Source: Cymbomonas tetramitiformis (lineage: Eukaryota; Chlorophyta; Pyramimonadophyceae; Pyramimonadales; Pyramimonadaceae). Taken from it: 64,000 nt of DNA. This document shows positions 47,560 through 58,188 of the stretch, piece by piece (the stretch's first letter is position 1; each line of letters begins with the position of its first letter). The stretch spans positions 91,642 through 155,641 of the forward strand of contig LGRX02035171.1 in NCBI GenBank assembly GCA_001247695.2, given 5' to 3'. The notes below the pieces were generated by a model that was not told the DNA's origin, ran no database searches, and saw only the letters and a list, made by a program, of their open reading frames with translations. The position numbers and the translations under genes are program-made.

Positions 47560-47639
47560 GATCGCATGGCCGAGTGGTCTAAGGCGCTGGATTTAGGCTC
47601 CAGTCCGAGAGGGCGCAAGTTCGAACCTTGCTGCGGTTA
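47560..47639 (+). tRNA. tRNA-Leu (anticodon UAG)
   Basis: The acceptor stem GATCGCA pairs with TGCGGTT (two G-U pairs). The D-arm region is GGCCGAGTGGTCTAAGGC. The anticodon stem CTGGA/TCCAG encloses the loop TTTAGGC with anticodon TAG. A class-II variable arm (TCCGAGAGGGC) and the T-arm GCAAG-TTCGAAC-CTTGC follow. Length is 80 nt including the discriminator A, with no intron. A run of T residues (TTTTTTG) occurs about 22 nt downstream. Confidence 0.92.
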
Positions 47640-47700
47640 AAATGTTAATATTGCTTGATACTTTTTTGAGAAATCCAAAAGTTTCCTTTTTGCCCGATCC

Positions 47701-47762
47701 GCCCGGTTTCGAACCTTGGTACCGGGTGCGCCATGCTGCTTAAACCAATGAGCAATGCTGCC
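47701..47762 (-). other. tRNA-like sequence (box A/box B remnant)
   Basis: On the minus strand GCTCATTGGTTTAAGC resembles a D-arm/box A and GGTTCGAAACC is an exact box B, about 30 nt apart. The anticodon and T stems do not close properly, so it is a tRNA pseudogene or the head of a tRNA-derived SINE rather than a functional tRNA. Confidence 0.4.
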
Positions 47763-48879
47763 AGTCGGTCACATCTCGGGCACAGTAGGTTTGACCATAT
47801 TGGGGGGGAAATCTTTAGATTTGTCCCCCGCTTTAGAAAATCGGCATGTTTTGTCCGCCAAAAACACATACTTAAGTTGAAGCCTCTATGTCACTCCCAT
47901 TGTTAAGAATATTGGGGGGGGAATCGGAGATGAAATCGAAGATTCCCCCTCTTTTGAAAAATCGGGGGGAAATTCAGCGCGTTAACAGTGCAAAAATTGA
48001 AGCCCAAATCGTAGGCGGTACACGACACTGACAGGAAACAAGATATAATTATAGATATAAGGATATATATATATATATATTACTAGAATGTCCTAGTGAC
48101 ACAGTGAAAACGCTGAACGCCGTAGGGTTTGAGCGAGGCAATCGGGTATATCAAAAGATAGAAATGAATACACGACTCTCAGGCTATCTAAGCTCTGAGG
48201 CCGTCACTAGGCAATCATATCGTGTGTCACAGTCTAAGCTACCGAAGTCGAACTACTGAGTACAGGTAGGAAGTCACTGTACTGTCACTGTCACTGTCAT
48301 ACGTCATACGTGGTACTGAACTACTGAATCTCAGCACACCACCTCGGCTGAGGTGGCACAAGAATGTGAAACAGGTAGCTAATGCAAACTAAGAGGTCCC
48401 CGTCCACGGATCAGGACAACATCAACCAAAGGGCCGACCTGCCGCCATCCCCGCTTCCGGCTAACCCTCTAAACCGAATGCTAAAGTACTAGTATATGCA
48501 TGCCAACTAGGTGGACTGCCACAAGGATATGAAAATAGTGACTGGTCTCCGCCAGATCTCGCTCCCCGATAGATACTCTCATCTGATGCTGCTCAGCTCG
48601 ACGGTCAACCAGTACTCGAGGTCATAGAAGATGTCAAAGAGGTACAGGATGTAGTCAAAGGCCAGAATCCAGTCAGATGTGCTTAAGGTCAGAGTAGAGC
48701 TGTCGGTGTCTAAGGTCTCATAGGGCAGGTCATAGGTACCAGTCTGTCCACGAACACAAAGTCCAGTCCAGAAGGGCACCACGTCAAAGGGCATCAATCC
48801 AGTCAGACCAGAAAGACCCCTTGCCCGACCGCTGCCGGCTCATAGGCCTGCAGCTCAGCCGGACAGAGGACCAGAGAAC
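47763..48879. other. Repeat-rich gap before the Copia remnant
   Basis: Holds two TTGGGGGGGAA phrases (about 47800 and 47913), a TA run (48066-48080) and TGTCACTGTCA-type short repeats (about 48285). The 3' LTR of the Copia element should lie here, but I could not define it because no second copy is visible in the window. Confidence 0.4.
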
Positions 48880-50252
48880 CTAGGAGTCACCCGCACCACT
48901 GGGGTGCGGGCGGATCACGTCCATGAAGGACTCGATCATGCTGATGATCACCCGCACCTTGTCCTTGAGCCCAGGAAGAGGCTTGGTGAAGATATCAGCC
49001 AGGTTGAGTAAAGTGTTGATGTAAACAGGCACTAGGTACCCAGCACACACCCACCCCCGAAAGCAGTGAAAACGGATCAACACATGCTTAATCTTGGTGG
49101 ATAGCATGACATTCCTCAGAATGGAGGAGGCCGCCTGGTTGTCAATCATGACAGCCACCGGGAGCTCCAGCCTGGGAATGAAGGGTCCAGAGGTACCATA
49201 CATGCCAGGCCGCTGAGAGTGGTACTCCCGCGGACCGTCCTCGTAGCCCGTGTCATCATATGGTACTGGCACCGCGTGAGGCAGGGCATACAGGCTGCTG
49301 TCAGGAACAGGCTCAGCCTCCTGGTAGTGTAGGGGGGAGGCGGGGCCCATCTGACCATGACCCATAGCATGATTCTCGAAGAACGTGGCCGCCCTCTGCA
49401 TCCAAGAAGTGTCAGCTGCAGGGAAGGCCGTAGACAGAGCCAGAGCAGACACACCCGGCTCCTGCTGCGTAATTCTGATAAATCCGAACATCTCCACAAT
49501 CATATGGATAGCAGACATGGCCCGCTGCCCAACCACAGAGGCGGCCACATACTCAGATCCAGTGGAGGACATCTCAGCATCAGTCTGGCGGGCACATACC
49601 CAATGAAGGACCATGCCGTTGAGGAACACAATGCCTCCCGAGTAGGAGAGCACCCGTTGAGTTTGTCACGAGCATGGTCAGCATCCGAATACACCTGTAT
49701 TGTGAGCACAGAAAGCGGTGCACTGGGGTAAGCATAACGGATACGGTAGTGCCGTGTGAAGTATAGATACTGAGCCACTCTCTGAAGTGCCTCCCAGGCC
49801 TGAGCCGAGGGGCATGAGGAGAACTGTGCCAGATATATGACTGAGTAATACACATCTGGCCTGGTGCACCGTGCAATCCACAGCAGGGACCCAAGCAGTG
49901 AGAGATACGGGGTGACAAGGGTGAGATCAGGGTGCTCCGGCTTCTGGATAACGAGGTTCACATCCATCGGATTGTGAAAGGTTTTGGCCGGAAGCTTGAA
50001 CTTGGACATGAGCTCCTTGATCTGCCTGGTTTGGGACAGTGCAATGCCCCACCGATCATAGTCAACCGCAAGCTGCAGGACGGCTGTCATACGGCCAAGA
50101 TTCTTGCTCTTGAATGCCGCCTGGAAAGCTGCCCAGAAAGCCTGGTGGAAGGCATCATCACATGTCAGCCCGAAGTCATCCACGTAGACAGCCACGAAGG
50201 CCACGAACACAGAGGTCACAATATAGTATAGGCATGGGTCATATGTGGACTG
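48880..50252 (-). pseudogene. Copia (Ty1) polyprotein, 3' part: RT end and RNase H
   Basis: Reads from TYDPCLYYIVTSVFVAFVAV and the RT catalytic box VYVDDFGL, through the connection region (SDADHARDKLNG), into RNase H: GGIVFLNGMVLHWVCARQTD, SSTGSEYVAASVVGQ, MIDNQAASSILRN and LADIFTKPLPGLK. A one-base frameshift near 49650 separates DADHARDKLNG from LSYSGGIVFLNG. The 5' part of the same gene is at 58194-59080, displaced by the inserted LTR element. It is a dead copy. Confidence 0.85.
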
Positions 50253-50945
50253 TGTGCCAGGGGCACGACGACAGATGCTCGGAGATATGTTTTTGATTGA
50301 ACGTGCAAAGGTACACAATTCGGATTTTTATAATATACTGGATCAGGGCCAGATTGAGGTACAAACGATAATTCGGTTCCGAGTTCTGAAGGCTAAACAC
50401 TTCTCAAGTGCTCTACTTATTCACTCGTCACTCAGGTTGCAGGGTCAACCACTCGAGAGCCGATGTCACACTTCGGCTCAACGTTCAGTTCCCGATCCGA
50501 TCTCATTTCTAATTCCGATTCGTCATTCTCGATTCAGATGTTATGCCAACAGGCTGACACGATGACTGCCCCACAGTACTGTCATACTACTGTACTGTCA
50601 TACTGTCATACTGTCATAGCGTCATACTGTCATACTGTCATAACCTTAATATCTGATATTCGATTTCATTGTCTTTTCAACCCCGATGCGAATCTGACCA
50701 TTCTTCAAGGGTCTGACTGAGTTCCACGATGACACCCCCCACAGTACTGTCATACTACTATAGTGTCATACTGTCATACTGTCATAGTGTCATAGTGTCA
50801 TACTGTCATACCCCGGACATCTGGTATTCATTCTCATCGTGATTTCAAGCCCAATCTCACTGTCATCGTGCCAATCCCAGATTACCCCCGATGACACACA
50901 TACGGACGCATAGACATATCGGCTCACGCTGTGCCTCCGGGCACA
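50253..50945 (-). repeat. 3' LTR (element orientation)
   Basis: 693 bp, TG...CA ends. It contains a TACTGTCA microsatellite (about 50577-50642). It matches 57496-58188; one difference noted is AATCTCAC here against AATTTCAC. Confidence 0.92.
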
Positions 50946-50959
50946 ACTCTCCCCCCCTT
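50946..50959 (-). other. Polypurine tract
   Basis: On the minus strand AAGGGGGGGAGAGT directly precedes the 3' LTR, the position where plus-strand DNA synthesis is primed in LTR elements. Confidence 0.75.
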
Positions 50960-51133
50960 AGGAGTGGTCTACCTCCTGGGATCACTCCGCTAAGGTACCC
51001 ATCTAAGTTCCAGTTCTTAGGTTCTCTGGTTCCTTGCTGTTTCCAGTTCTTAGGTTCTCTGGTTCCTCTTCGAGCATAGTTCGCCTGCCGCTACCAGGGC
51101 ACCACTTTCAAGAAGAAGGGTGCCACTTGGAAT

Positions 51134-53360
51134 CTAAAGCGGGTCTTCAGTGTCGCGGAGGCGTAAATGTCGGAAAAGTTGTCGTAGCAGGAGTGCTGGT
51201 ACGGGGTATACACTCGCAGATCGACCTGCTCCAGTCTGCTGCGGGTGAGGTCCAAGCTGAGCAGTCTCTGGGTGAGCACCGGTTGCCCATCTGCACGCAC
51301 ACGGTGTTGAAGTAGTACAGCGTAGCAGGGGCGAGGGTGGTGCTGAGTTCGTCCATATGCAGGTGGGTTTCATGTACTGCGTACCATACATGCAGTAGGT
51401 ACACACCAGCGGTGGGGGAAGCTGGCGCATCATAGGGCGAAGCCGTAGCGCGTTAGGGAAGCGACCTCTGGGGTTTTCCATGAACCAATGTTTTGGCTCT
51501 AGGTAGTCAATGATCTGCAATGCTCGTCGTACGATTTTGTCAGCCTGGGGAAGGTCAGGGGGTCCACCAGTGGTGCGCGCTTGACTGTACTGCCTGCAGG
51601 GGGGACTTGCCCAAATAACATCGAAGAATCCAGGCGGGTATTGCCTGTAGTCCCATTGCAGGATGTCGCACACATGAGTGGGTTGCCAGATATGCCCGGA
51701 GTCGAGGGTCACCACTGAGGCGGAGGGGAAGCAATTTAGGAATTCCCTCTCTACTGAGCCAGTACCGCTGAAAAGTACGAGAATCCTGGGCGTGCGGGTT
51801 GTTTTTGCCTGTATTGCCAGCAGCTCTGTCACCAGTGCCAACGACCCATCTTCCACGCGCTCCTGGCGTTCCCACGGCAGGGGGATATCATCTTCCATCT
51901 GTTCGAGCTGGTCCAGTTCATCGCAGGGATTGGTGATGAGGTGGGCCAGTGTCATTCCGGCTTGAGCGGAGTGGCGGCCACGCTGCTCGCGTCGCCGAGT
52001 GGCTTCGTCGCGGACTTGCGCTTCCATGTGCAGTCTCGCTTGCTCGAATTCACGAAGTTGTTGAAGTGGACTTCCGCGGTCAAGTTTGTCACGCGTCCTC
52101 CATTGGTCGTGAGCTTTGGAGTAGCCAGTCCAGCGAACCTTCCACTCTTCCACCTCCTTTCCTCGAACAGACCGCACTCGACGTGCAAGGATACGCTCAA
52201 CGTGTGCTTCCTTCTGACCGTCCACTACCACCTCTTCAGGTACTGCTAGGTGATCGCGTGCGGCAAAAGCGTCTTGACCGCTGGTGTACGGTTTGAGGCG
52301 ATGTTGAGCGAACACGTCGTGAATCCGCCAGTGAGGAGGGAGGCGTAGGCGGTAGGCTACTGGAGCTCCTCTGTCGGCCTCGGGCATGGTCATCTGTATA
52401 TCGCTGAAGAAGCGTTCGGTCACAGGAACTGGTCCATGCCAGCGCTTGGTCAGTTTCCTACAGATGGAGCGATCCATCACCTTCTCCGTAAGGTGTTTCG
52501 CCTCTATCCAGACCAGATCTCCAACAGCATACTCCCGCTGCCCGTGTCTGCGATCAAACTGTTCGCGCTGTCGCTGTTGAGCCAGCTCCAACCGCTGCCT
52601 GGCGTCCCGCAGCTGCGACGAAAATTTCACAGCCACTTCGTGTGCGGTGCCTACTCCCCCAGTTCGTCGTCCAGCGGTGGACTGCGCGGCCTCCAGGAAA
52701 AGATCCAACTGCGACAGCGGCGAGAACCCGAACACCAGTTCAAACGGCGTGAAGCCAGTAGATTCACTCCTGGAGTCATTGATCGCGAACTCCACGTTAG
52801 TGGTGAACAGATCCCAGTCCTCCACATTGGCGTCAACAAAGGACCTGAGCATGTCCTCAATAACCCTGTTGCTGTGTTCTGCCTGGCCGTCAGACCGAGG
52901 GTTGTACGGCGTGGTACGAGCCACTTTCACACCCATCAGTCTCATGAGTTCCTGCCAGAAAGCATCTTGAAACCGCGGGTCACGATCAGAGACAATCTTC
53001 ATAGGCGCGCCATGTAAGCGCCACACCGAGTCAAAGTAGATTCTGGCCACCACAGCTGCGGAGCTGTCGCCGAAGTTCATCGGCACAACGTGGTCCATCT
53101 TCGTCAGCTTGCAGGTGAAGGCCACGAAAGCATCATTGCCCCTCTCCGATACCGGCAGGCCGGTGACGAAGTCCACCGCGACATCCTGCCATGGTCTGTT
53201 CGGGATGCTGTGAGGGTTTAGCAACCCATCCGGGTAAGTTCCCCGCGGCCTCACTGATTGGCACACTGCGCAGGATGCAACCCAGGTGCCCACATCTTCC
53301 GCGGCACCACGCCAATAGAAGCGTCGCAGCACCCTCTCCAGAGTCTTGTCTCGCCCAGTG
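51134..53360 (-). CDS. Integrase - chromodomain - C5-cytosine methyltransferase fusion
   Basis: 732 residues from 53332. The HHCC zinc-binding end is CAVCQ (Cys21, Cys24); its His part lies in the upstream frame. The rve core has Asp54 (VAVDFVTGLP), Asp116 (VSDRDPRF) and Glu152 (SDGQAEHSNR). A chromodomain follows at about 375-417 (VERILARR, then WKVRWTGYSKAHDQW). Residues 515-732 form a C5-methyltransferase: motif I FSGTGSVE (521-528), motif IV SPPC with Cys579, motif VI ENPRG (619-623) and YCMYGTQYMKPTCIWTN. The chromodomain would target integration to chromatin; the methylase could modify CpG or element DNA. A one-base shift near 53355 separates it from its N-terminal part. Confidence 0.85.
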
Positions 53361-54546
53361 TGCCTGAGGACAATGACTCATGAGCATGGCGAATCACTAC
53401 TTCTCGAAGTGGAGAGTCCTCCCCCAGCACCAACTGATATCTCCCTGCTGCGGTCCTCCAAACCACTTCACCCACCAGCCTGAAGTCTTGTAGGCATTGG
53501 TGTGGTGCCGCCTTCACTTTCTCCCGCAGCGAACGAAGTGTCCCCTCTCGGGTGTACTCCGCTTTCAACGCACGCAGGAACTTTGAGTCCGACTGCTGGG
53601 AGGTTGCGTCTCTGAAGGCTGCTGCCTCACCTGTCCTTATCACAGCGGGGGCCGTTCGCGGGTGCCTCACGCGTGCCGGCTGTGGTTTGGCGGGAGGGGC
53701 GTGTACTATCAGAACAGGCCAACGAAGGTCGAAGGCCTTCCCATCTGGGTTCTCGAAGAACTGATTGGGCTCGCCCTTATCATCGTGAGTAGGGATGACC
53801 TCCACGATCTGCATATTGGCCTTTCTGAAAAGTTTGCGCCACGCGGGGAGCTTGGACTGGTGATCTGGTAGAACGAAGACTGCTGAGGTGTTTTCTGGGT
53901 CTGCCTTCCATTCTGCGATATACTTGTTCAAAATCGCCTCCACCGTAATGTGCTTGGAGTTATATGGAGGGTTACACCAAACCCGAAGGCCCCTCCATTT
54001 CTCTGAAAGGCAGTCTGTCCAGAATCTATCCGCCTGTCTGTTGCGGCCGCCAAAGTCACAACAGGCGTCCACATCGAAGGGTCCAAACTTCTCGGCGTAC
54101 TTCGAGGAGTACTCTGCTCGGACACGCCAATTCTGTGAGTCTTCGGGGGGAGTCTGCCGTTTTTGCGGGTGAAGGACCGGGGATGGAGCTGACTGCTGGG
54201 GCGCCTGCTGCGGGGGTGGTGAGCTCACTGGCACCTTCTCAGTGGGCGCCTCCGATGCGTCAGCTCGTGATGGCGTTCGCGTCTTCGGTGACGCCAACTG
54301 TGGAGGCGCTGGGGTCGTAGGGGCTCTTCCAGCGCGTGACATGCTCCTCGTTATCCTTATCTGAGGTGGAGCTCTGTCAGGGGGTTGGTGTGGAGCTTCT
54401 GTCGGCTTCGCGCTATCAGCTTCAGGCCAGTCAGGCATGTCGAAGTCGAGGTGATCCTCCTTCATTCCCTTATAGAGCTTCGGATTAACGAGAGCGATGG
54501 TCTCCCCCATGTCCATGGCCTGTTCCGCCACGGAGAGGGTCTCCAC
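53251..54546 (-). CDS. Dam-type adenine methyltransferase joined to integrase N-terminus
   Basis: 431 residues. After a Pro/Ser-rich region (40-135), residues 140-285 match phage-type DNA N6-adenine methyltransferases (Dam family): FGPFDVDACCDFGGRNRQAD (about 154-173), then RVWCNPPYNSKH with NPPY at 192-195, and AVFVLPDHQSKLPAW. Residues 330-395 (YTREGTLRSLREKVKAAP, then EVVWRTAAGRYQLVLGEDSP and VIRHAHES) are the start of a Gypsy integrase. The frame then shifts near 53355; HESLSSG continues as HTGRDKTLERVLRRFYW in the next frame. NPKLYKGMKED at 21-31 resembles a gag start. Confidence 0.75.
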   Translation of the reverse strand: METLSVAEQAMDMGETIALVNPKLYKGMKEDHLDFDMPDWPEADSAKPTEAPHQPPDRAPPQIRITRSMSRAGRAPTTPAPPQLASPKTRTPSRADASEAPTEKVPVSSPPPQQAPQQSAPSPVLHPQKRQTPPEDSQNWRVRAEYSSKYAEKFGPFDVDACCDFGGRNRQADRFWTDCLSEKWRGLRVWCNPPYNSKHITVEAILNKYIAEWKADPENTSAVFVLPDHQSKLPAWRKLFRKANMQIVEVIPTHDDKGEPNQFFENPDGKAFDLRWPVLIVHAPPAKPQPARVRHPRTAPAVIRTGEAAAFRDATSQQSDSKFLRALKAEYTREGTLRSLREKVKAAPHQCLQDFRLVGEVVWRTAAGRYQLVLGEDSPLREVVIRHAHESLSSGTLGETRLWRGCCDASIGVVPRKMWAPGLHPAQCANQ

Positions 54547-54549
54547 TGC

Positions 54550-55214
54550 TGAACCCCGCTGTCAAGGGGTACCTGCAGAGGGTCCGGCAGGGCCGCGGCG
54601 CCGATGCTGATGAAGTGCTGCAGCGATGAGGGATCCGCGCCTGAGTCATGAAGCGCGGAGGTGGCTGGCGCCAGCTGATGGGGCTGCTGTGGCTGCTGCT
54701 GCTGCTGCTGCTGATGTTGCTGCTGTAACTGCTGCTGTTGTAACTGCTGCTGCTGTAACTGCTGCTGCATCGGTTCCAGTGGCTGCTGCTGAAGCCACTG
54801 CTGTTGCTGCTGCTGGTACGCGAGCCACTGCTGCTGCTGCTGTAGCTGTTGTTGGAACGGTGTGGGATATGCGCCCACGGGGTGATGGGCTCCCAGTGTG
54901 AACGGCACTGGTGATACTCCCCCAGCGAGGGGCGCTGATTGGGGCAATACCCAATTGACGCCGTTCCATACAGCCTGTGCGGGGGTGCCATCCGGCATAG
55001 TATAAGGGCGGGGCACCGCTGTGTAGGGCATGGTGGTGCCCGGATGTGGAATGGGGTGAGCGGAAGCGTAAGCGGCGGGCGATGGGAAGGTGAGGGGCGA
55101 GAACAATGGGGGGCGTGACGGCTCTGCACTGACCCCCATGCTGGGAAAGGACTCTGATATATGTTGCGACATACTGGCTGCTGAGCTGATCAGATCGCAC
55201 ACTGGGTGTGGCAA
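54550..55214 (-). CDS. Pro/Gln-rich leader (gag-like) protein
   Basis: The frame starts MPHPVCDLISSAASMSQHIS. Residues 25-110 are Pro/Ala/Ser-rich and about 115-180 is a polyglutamine tract with Leu spacers (CAG/CAA-type repeats). It overlaps the next frame by about 85 bp at its end. No capsid fold or zinc knuckle is visible, so a gag role is inferred only from position between the 5' LTR and the enzyme genes. Confidence 0.45.
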
Positions 55215-55256
55215 AAGCCACAGGTGAGCAGAAGGTAGGAAGTGCTCGCCTTTTAT

Positions 55257-55460
55257 TTATTCAGTGTCGCTTTCGTGAGGGGGGGAAGGAGGAGGCGAAG
55301 GTGTAGGGCTGACTTCTGGAGACGGTGGAGCGTCGGCCAAGGTTTCACCAGGAAGCACCGGTATCGCTGGGTGGTAAGGGTCCGGGTAGTTGAAGACGAA
55401 AACCGTGAACCCCTGGTAGTACCACTCACGGTAGTGGCGCGCTGGTGGGATAGCCAGGGT
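55257..55460 (-). CDS. Small acidic C-terminal frame in the element
   Basis: Downstream of the 59-residue protein, a frame reads AWTAYTLAIPPARHYREWYY, then YPDPYHPAIPVLPGETLADA and a Pro/Ser/Glu-rich end (PPHESDTE). Its make-up parallels the preceding small protein (W..., PPDPTYPP, acidic tail), so the two may be related accessory peptides. It lacks its own convincing ATG. Confidence 0.3.
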   Translation of the reverse strand, partial: TLAIPPARHYREWYYQGFTVFVFNYPDPYHPAIPVLPGETLADAPPSPEVSPTPSPPPSPPHESDTE

Positions 55461-55477
55461 GTATGCTGTCCAGGCGC

Positions 55478-55657
55478 TCAGTTGTCTTCCACCTCGTCGT
55501 CTGAAGAGGAGGAGGGGGAAGGAGGACCGCTCCAAGGACCGCTCTGCCTGAAGGCGCCTGCTGGTGGGTAGGTAGGGTCAGGAGGGAATACCCACTTGAT
55601 GGGTCCTTGCTTCCACCACGCTCTTCTGTATTCTTCTGGCGAAGGGGGTACTGCCAT
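55478..55657 (-). CDS. 59-residue accessory protein of the LTR element
   Basis: ATG at 55657. It reads MAVPPSPEEYRRAWWKQGPI, then FPPDPTYPPAGAF, and ends in an acidic Ser-rich tail (SSSSDDEVEDN). It is the first clean small frame after the long leader. Function unknown. Confidence 0.4.
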   Translation of the reverse strand: MAVPPSPEEYRRAWWKQGPIKWVFPPDPTYPPAGAFRQSGPWSGPPSPSSSSDDEVEDN

Positions 55658-57480
55658 GCACCGGCGAACTCAAAATGTCCACTACCCGGTGGTACATGGG
55701 GATGTACCCAAGAGGGTCTGGGTACATAGGGATGTACCCAAGCTAAATCGACGGTATGGGGGCATAAATTTAACGGTTTGTCGTTACGAATCATCAATAT
55801 AGCTAGCCAACATCATCATGAACACGGGAATATGCCGTCACAAGCATCCTGGTAGGATATATATCATGTCAGGTGCATTCAAACCCATGCAAATCGCAAC
55901 TTGGCTCCCAAAAACATTTTTCTAATTGTTTTTTTAACCACGGTTTGTTGCGACTCGCCTTTTTCACAGTCTCGCATATCTTAGGGGGGGGATTCTTCAC
56001 AAAGTGGAATACTTTTTAAGGTTTGTTACACCACAATATCTTAATTAATTTATTCTCGTCATGTTCGGCGTACCCTAGATCCCCAAGCTAAACTGCTTAC
56101 TTGCCGCACGGCACGAGGTACCTTATCGGGTATGGGGACGAGTCGACGCGAGCGGTTGAAGGTGACCTGTGATATTGATTATTATGACCAAAAACATTTG
56201 CCAGCTCATTCTTTGGCAATCGTATTTGCGATAACATGCATTGCACATGTAAATATGCCTTCGTTCAATAGATCGATGGGTGGGAGTCATCACACATGTC
56301 CGCGCGCATTTTTCTAGGCGAAATCTAAAATCTGACACTGTTTTGTGATGAGAAGTCTTGATGATGAAGTATGATAACTTGTGAGGTATGGGACCGACCC
56401 ATGATAAAATAAGTGCTTTGAAGGGTCTATGTTAATGCCCTAATGAAACATCGACCAAATATGCAATCTTCATGTGCATAACCATGCATACAAATCGATG
56501 TACCCAAGCGATGTACCCAAGAATTTAGAACTTGAGAATTTCGTCTTTTCTGGAAAATCACCTAGGCAACCGCCCCCAAAACCCATGTCTATGACATGAA
56601 TACCGCCAAACATATGGTTCATACCCAAGATTGGTGTGTTATTGACAACCTATATCGGCCATATGGACACTTGAAATGTTTCGAGCTCGCCATGGCGTGC
56701 GGAACAAAGAGTGGCTTGGGTACATCGTGATGTACCCAAGACCGGGTAGTGGACAAAAATTTCGCCAGGGCTCCGCGACACAGATTTCAAGTGCCTATGT
56801 ATGCAGGCAGGGGTCAAGGAACTGCAACCAGAAAGCTCAGCAAGGTCCCAGAAGGTAACCGGACTTCGTACACTCCCAAAATATTCCAGCCAGAGGGTAA
56901 ACCAGAGGTGTCCAGAAACTGTCCAGAAACTGTCCAGAAGCCACTAAAAGCGCTGTTTTGAGGGGCTTTCCCAGCTGCTGGTGGCCGTGAGGGCGGTATT
57001 GGGGGGTTCTAGGGTGTCCTATGGGGTCTGGGGAAGGAGTTTTTGGTGGTGGGGGCTACTGTGGAAGGTTTCGGGGTAGGCTGAAAACGGGCTAAAACGG
57101 CTATTTTGGGCTGTTTTTGGCTGTTTTTCGCCTTTTTAAGGCTCTAGAAAGTGGGCTATGAGGTTTTCCTGGCTACTATAAACCGGGGAAACCCTTTAGG
57201 GTGCTCCCTGACGGTTGTTTGTAGCCTGGGGCAGACTTGGAAGTTAAGATCGGAAAACGAATGTTGACTTTTCTGAGCCTGGTTGGGCCCCCAGTGTTAA
57301 GGGGCGAAAATATGAAGTTTTGGAGATGTTTTCCAAAGGATACGGCCGTTGTATACGAAAAAAAATGTACTTACGGAGGCTAAAATTGCGCCCAGATAGC
57401 CGGAAGTGCAGCTCTCCCCCTGTATTACAACGGAAGTTACAAAAGGCCCGTGGGCGAGTTGCGCAGAGGCGAAATCGCAG
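55658..57480. other. Long untranslated leader of the LTR element
   Basis: 1.8 kb between the primer-binding site and the first small frame, without a supported gene. The phrase (G)ATGTACCCAAG recurs at least six times (about 55706, 55733, 56498, 56510, 56731), with GGGTACAT inverted forms beside it. The 56960-57180 part is G/T-rich with GGCTGTTTTTGGCTGTTTTT repeats. Confidence 0.5.
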
Positions 57481-57493
57481 CACGCTGATACCA
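57481..57493 (-). other. Primer-binding site
   Basis: On the minus strand TGGTATCAGCGTG follows the 5' LTR after two T residues. It fits the initiator tRNA-Met type (TGGTATCA...) used by many LTR elements. Confidence 0.65.
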
Positions 57494-57495
57494 AA

Positions 57496-58188
57496 TGTGC
57501 CAGGGGCACGACGACAGATGCTCGGAGATATGTTTTTGATTGAACGTGCAAAGGTACACAATTCGGATTTTTATAATATACTGGATCAGGGCCAGATTGA
57601 GGTACAAACGATAATTCGGTTCCGAGTTCTGAAGGCTAAACACTTCTCAAGTGCTCTACTTATTCACTCGTCACTCAGGTTGCAGGGTCAACCACTCGAG
57701 AGCCGATGTCACACTTCGGCTCAACGTTCAGTTCCCGATCCGATCTCATTTCTAATTCCGATTCGTCATTCTCGATTCAGATGTTATGCCAACAGGCTGA
57801 CACGATGACTGCCCCACAGTACTGTCATACTACTGTACTGTCATACTGTCATACTGTCATAGCGTCATACTGTCATACTGTCATAACCTTAATATCTGAT
57901 ATTCGATTTCATTGTCTTTTCAACCCCGATGCGAATCTGACCATTCTTCAAGGGTCTGACTGAGTTCCACGATGACACCCCCCACAGTACTGTCATACTA
58001 CTATAGTGTCATACTGTCATACTGTCATAGTGTCATAGTGTCATACTGTCATACCCCGGACATCTGGTATTCATTCTCATCGTGATTTCAAGCCCAATTT
58101 CACTGTCATCGTGCCAATCCCAGATTACCCCCGATGACACACATACGGACGCATAGACATATCGGCTCACGCTGTGCCTCCGGGCACA
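57496..58188 (-). repeat. 5' LTR (element orientation)
   Basis: 693 bp copy of 50253-50945, directly flanked by GACTG at 58189-58193. The promoter of the element should lie here. Confidence 0.92.

Larger units (their letters stand above)
50253..58188 (-). mobile_element. Gypsy-type LTR element carrying two methyltransferase domains
   Basis: 7,936 bp inserted into the Copia RT gene. Paired 693-bp LTRs (TGTGCC...GGCACA), the 5-bp target duplication GACTG (50248-50252 and 58189-58193), a primer-binding site and a polypurine tract are all visible. Coding capacity on the minus strand is a Pro/Gln-rich leader protein, a Dam-type methyltransferase, integrase, chromodomain and a C5-methyltransferase. 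No protease, reverse transcriptase or RNase H is seen, so the copy is probably non-autonomous. The LTRs differ at only one site that I noticed, implying a young insertion. Confidence 0.9.

Noticed and set aside
54626..55221. Ala-rich and Ser-rich frames opposite or beside the polyglutamine tract
   Set aside because: They are alternate readings of CAG/CTG-type repeats; the Gln frame is in the element's coding orientation.
50253..58188. Duplicated 693-bp segments as a segmental duplication of host DNA
   Set aside because: TG...CA ends, a 5-bp target duplication, a primer-binding site and a polypurine tract identify them as LTRs.
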